A DNA stretch of 64,000 bases from contig CAKMXJ010000007.1 in the NCBI GenBank assembly GCA_928724745.1, positions 558,001 to 622,000 on the forward strand, written 5' to 3'. This stretch comes from Anthracocystis setariae. Its lineage: Eukaryota; Basidiomycota; Ustilaginomycetes; Ustilaginales; Ustilaginaceae. The notes under the pieces are model-generated. The model saw nothing but the letters and a program-made list of their open reading frames with translations, was not told the DNA's origin and made no database searches. How positions within the stretch are numbered: position 1 is the stretch's first letter; each line of letters opens with the position of its first letter. Position numbers and translations under genes: made by a program. Positions 60,993 to 64,000 of the stretch are shown here, piece after piece.

Positions 60993-63900
60993 ATGGCCGC
61001 AACACAGCCTGTGCTAAGGACAAAGACGCCTTCCTACCATGCTCCTCCCTCCACCGATCCTCGTTCCGGCGCCACCATCCATACCTTGAAATGCCTCGAC
61101 ACTCCCATCCACCTCGGCTACCATCTCATCCCTCACATCGCCATCACCCTCTTGGCCAACCTCCCATCCTCCACCTACATTCTCATCACCGACTCCAACC
61201 TCGAGTCAAGATGCAGCGTCACCACCGCCTTCCGTCGCGAATTCGAAAAGGCTGCTACCCACCTACCTGCAACCCATCCCTGGAGGCTCATCACCAAAGT
61301 CATCCCCCCCGGTGAGGCCTCCAAGAGCCGACAAGGAAAGAACGCCATCGAAGATTGGATGTTCGAGCATCGTGTCACCCGTGATGCCGTCGTCCTCGCC
61401 GTCGGCGGCGGTGTCATTGGCGACCTCGTCGGCTTCGTAGCCGCCACTTTTATGCGTGGCGTCAAATTCGTTCAGATTCCAACCACCTTGCTCGCCATGG
61501 TCGACTCGGCCGTCGGTGGCAAGACTGCCATCGACCATCCGCTCGGCAAGAACCTCATCGGAAGCTTCCATCAGCCCAACTACGTCTTTATCGATGCCGC
61601 TTGGCTCAAAACCCTCCCCGCACGCGAATTCAGCAACGGTATGGCCGAAGTCGTAAAGACCGCCGCCATCTGGGATCCCATCGACTTTGCCAAGCTCGAG
61701 TCCAGCGCTCCTGCCATCCGATCCGCCGTTCTCGGTCCTTTCCCCAAACACGCTCCCATCGATCAAGGCAGAACCCTCGACACGCGTACAGAGCCTCAGT
61801 CCCTCCTCCTCGACGTCATCCGCGGCTCCGTCGGTGTCAAGGCCCACATTGTCACCATCGACGAAAAGGAAACCGGTCTCCGCAATCTTGTCAACTTTGG
61901 TCACACCATCGGTCATGCCATCGAGGCCGTCCTCACCCCCGAGATGCTCCACGGAGAGTGTATCTCCATCGGTATGATCCTCGAAGCAGAGCTCGCTCGT
62001 TACATGCACGGTCTCAGCCAGGTTGCCATCGGTCGCCTCACTCGCTGTCTCAAAGAGTACGATTTGCCCGTCACCCTCACCGATTCTCGCGTCACCCGTC
62101 TTGCAAAGTCCCTCGATGTCACCATCGACCGTCTGCTTGACATCATGAAGGTCGACAAGAAGAATTCGGGCAACGACAAAAAGATTGTTCTCCTCAGCGA
62201 GATCGGTAACACCGTCGAGGACAAGGCGTCCACCGTCAGCGACGACATCATCCGCCGTGTGCTTTCCCTCGGTGCCACCGTCACCCCCATCGTGCAGAAC
62301 CCCAACAACCCCAAAGTCACCCTCTCCACGCCTGGCTCCAAGTCCATCTCCAACCGTGCGCTCGTCCTCGCCGCTCTCGCAGCCAACACCTGCCGTCTCC
62401 GCAACATGCTCCACTCCGATGACACCCAGGTCATGATGGCCGGCTTGAACGACCTTCACGCAGCTCGTTTCGATTTCGAGGACCGAGGAGAGACCATCGT
62501 CGTCCACGGAAACGGTGGTGCTCTTCAACGTCCTGCCAACAACAAGCACATCTACCTCCAAAACGCCGGTACTGCCGCCCGTTTCATGGCCACCGTCGTC
62601 AGCCTCGTCCAAAACGACGGTAACCAGGATCCTGTCGTCATCACCGGTAACAAGCGCATGAAGGAGCGTCCCATCGGTGCGCTCGTCGATGCTCTTCGCT
62701 CCAACGCCACTGACATCCAGTACCTCGAGGGCCACGGTTGCCTGCCTCTCGCCGTCAAGGGCACCGCCAACGGTTTCAAGGGCGGCAAGATCCAGCTCTC
62801 GGCTACCATCTCGTCGCAGTACGTCTCTTCCATCCTTCTTTGCGCTCCTTACGCCGCTGAACAAGTCGTGCTCGAGCTCGTCGGCGGACAGGTCATCTCG
62901 CAGCTCTACATCGACATGACCATCGCCATGATGGCGACCTTTGGCATCAAGGTCGAGCGTTTGGTCGACGCTGCTACAGGCCGTCCCAGCAACACCTACA
63001 GGATTCCCAAGGGACAATACGTCTCACCCGACGTGTATGACATCGAGTCCGATGCCAGTTCCGCCACTTACCCCTTGGCCATCGCTGCCATCACCGGCAC
63101 CGAGTGCACCGTCCCCAACATCGGCTCTGCTTCGCTCCAGGGCGATGCCCGTTTTGCCAAGGACGTCCTCGAGCCGATGGGATGCACCGTTCACCAGACC
63201 GCTACCTCGACCACCGTCATCGGACCAAAGCTGGGCCACCTCCGCCAGATCGGTCTCGTGGATATGGAGCCCATGACCGACGCCTTCCTCACCGCCTCCG
63301 TCCTCCTCGCCGTCGCAGCGCAGCCCCCGGCCAACGGCTCCACCTCCACTTCTCGTCCCTCGACGCGCATCACCGGCATCGCCAACCAGCGCGTCAAGGA
63401 GTGCAACCGCATCCGCGCCATGATGGACGAGCTCGCCAAGTTCGGTGTCGACACCAAGGAGCACCAAGACGGTTTGGAGATCTTTGGTATCGACTACCGT
63501 CAGCTTGGTGCCAACGTGCGTGTCCACTGTTACGATGACCATCGTGTGGCCATGGCGTTCTCGGTGCTGGCTTCGCTCGCGCCAGGTGCCATCTTGGAGG
63601 AGAAGAGGTGTGTCGAAAAGACGTGGCCCAACTGGTGGGATGATCTCGAGAGGAGGATGGGCATTCGCGTCCACGGTGTCGATCCCGAGTGCTCACCCAG
63701 TCTTTGCATCCCTCCGTCGCATTTCAGCAAGAATTCCGGCAAGGCGGGTACCACTCTCGCCCAACTAACGAGCACCAAGGCGCTGACGCCCAGGAAGTAT
63801 GCTCAGGACGCCACGATCATCTGCATCGGGATGCGGGCGAGTGGCAAGACGTTTCTGGGTGCCATCGGCGCCGCGGCGCTGGGCAGCAAGTTTGTCGATG

Positions 63901-64000
63901 CCGATGTCGTGTTCAACCAGAAACTGGGCCAGGCGGATGGGTTGGGCGAGTATGTCAAGCAGCATGGTTGGCCTGCGTTCAGGCAGAAGGAGATGGAGAT
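60993..64000 (+). CDS. ARO1: Pentafunctional AROM protein, 5' part (runs off window)
   Basis: The frame from the ATG at 60993 is open to the window edge, giving the first 1002 residues. Residues 1 to about 410 are 3-dehydroquinate synthase: [19 protein letters not shown] for [32 protein letters not shown], and the zinc ligands in [20 protein letters not shown] and [10 protein letters not shown]. About 430-880 is EPSP synthase ([12 protein letters not shown] near 446, [21 protein letters not shown]). Shikimate kinase starts near 940, with P-loop GMRASGKT at 946-953. The dehydroquinase and shikimate dehydrogenase domains must lie beyond 64000. In fungi this cytosolic protein carries out steps 2 to 6 of the shikimate pathway to aromatic amino acids. 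No intron is seen. Confidence 0.97.
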   Translation, partial: MAATQPVLRTKTPSYHAPPSTDPRSGATIHTLKCLDTPIHLGYHLIPHIAITLLANLPSSTYILITDSNLESRCSVTTAFRREFEKAATHLPATHPWRLITKVIPPGEASKSRQGKNAIEDWMFEHRVTRDAVVLAVGGGVIGDLVGFVAATFMRGVKFVQIPTTLLAMVDSAVGGKTAIDHPLGKNLIGSFHQPNYVFIDAAWLKTLPAREFSNGMAEVVKTAAIWDPIDFAKLESSAPAIRSAVLGPFPKHAPIDQGRTLDTRTEPQSLLLDVIRGSVGVKAHIVTIDEKETGLRNLVNFGHTIGHAIEAVLTPEMLHGECISIGMILEAELARYMHGLSQVAIGRLTRCLKEYDLPVTLTDSRVTRLAKSLDVTIDRLLDIMKVDKKNSGNDKKIVLLSEIGNTVEDKASTVSDDIIRRVLSLGATVTPIVQNPNNPKVTLSTPGSKSISNRALVLAALAANTCRLRNMLHSDDTQVMMAGLNDLHAARFDFEDRGETIVVHGNGGALQRPANNKHIYLQNAGTAARFMATVVSLVQNDGNQDPVVITGNKRMKERPIGALVDALRSNATDIQYLEGHGCLPLAVKGTANGFKGGKIQLSATISSQYVSSILLCAPYAAEQVVLELVGGQVISQLYIDMTIAMMATFGIKVERLVDAATGRPSNTYRIPKGQYVSPDVYDIESDASSATYPLAIAAITGTECTVPNIGSASLQGDARFAKDVLEPMGCTVHQTATSTTVIGPKLGHLRQIGLVDMEPMTDAFLTASVLLAVAAQPPANGSTSTSRPSTRITGIANQRVKECNRIRAMMDELAKFGVDTKEHQDGLEIFGIDYRQLGANVRVHCYDDHRVAMAFSVLASLAPGAILEEKRCVEKTWPNWWDDLERRMGIRVHGVDPECSPSLCIPPSHFSKNSGKAGTTLAQLTSTKALTPRKYAQDATIICIGMRASGKTFLGAIGAAALGSKFVDADVVFNQKLGQADGLGEYVKQHGWPAFRQKEME

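Noticed and set aside
61263..63017. Long open frame of 584 codons on the minus strand
   Set aside because: It lies wholly inside the AROM coding sequence, which has clear catalytic motifs on the plus strand. Its Asp/Gly/Val-rich composition is what the complement of biased codons gives.
1..64000. tRNA, 5S rRNA or CRISPR-like loci
   Set aside because: I looked for T-loop-like and 5S-like sequences and for spaced repeats and saw none; a tRNAscan or Infernal run would settle this.

Overview
This is a fungal nuclear genome segment, most likely from a basidiomycete smut (Ustilaginales). The reasons are close fungal housekeeping homologues, GC-rich coding sequence with few introns (only two introns were needed for 18 host genes), tightly packed divergent and convergent gene pairs, and simple-sequence tracts in promoters. 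The species assignment is inference; no marker gene fixes it.

Layout. 1-12.9 kb: the 3' end of an AT-hook protein gene, MMS19 (cytosolic Fe-S targeting/DNA repair), a GH20 hexosaminidase, TSC13 (very-long-chain fatty acid elongation) and a SETD6/Rkm4-type lysine methyltransferase. 14-19.2 kb: a Zn2Cys6 regulator with a 45-residue polyglutamine tract, and a DHA1-type MFS transporter with one intron. 19.9-26.0 kb: a complete tyrosine-recombinase retrotransposon of the Ngaro/DIRS order. It has a Gag-like ORF1, an RT-RNase H ORF2 starting in a TAATG overlap, a recombinase in the -1 frame, and split direct repeats in the order A1 - ORFs - B1A2 - spacer - B2. 27.4-39.3 kb: THI20 (thiamine), URB1 (60S ribosome biogenesis, one intron) and a Dcr2-type phosphoesterase. 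39.3-42.1 kb: a gene-free stretch with near-perfect palindromes. 42.1-50.2 kb: a secreted GMC oxidoreductase and a secreted alpha/beta hydrolase facing each other, followed by a second Zn2Cys6 regulator. 51.0-55.8 kb: ceramide synthase LAG1 and a long-chain-base-phosphate phosphatase, divergent. 56.0-60.1 kb: RSA4 and RRP14, both ribosome biogenesis genes, divergent. 61.0 kb to the end: the 5' two thirds of the pentafunctional AROM gene.

Functional themes: sphingolipid supply (TSC13, LAG1, LCB3-like), ribosome assembly (URB1, RSA4, RRP14, possibly the SET enzyme), and an accessory secreted-enzyme locus in which both enzymes lack a residue normally essential for catalysis. The retrotransposon is the outstanding accessory feature. 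Its repeats, boundaries and the probable empty target site can all be reconstructed from the sequence.
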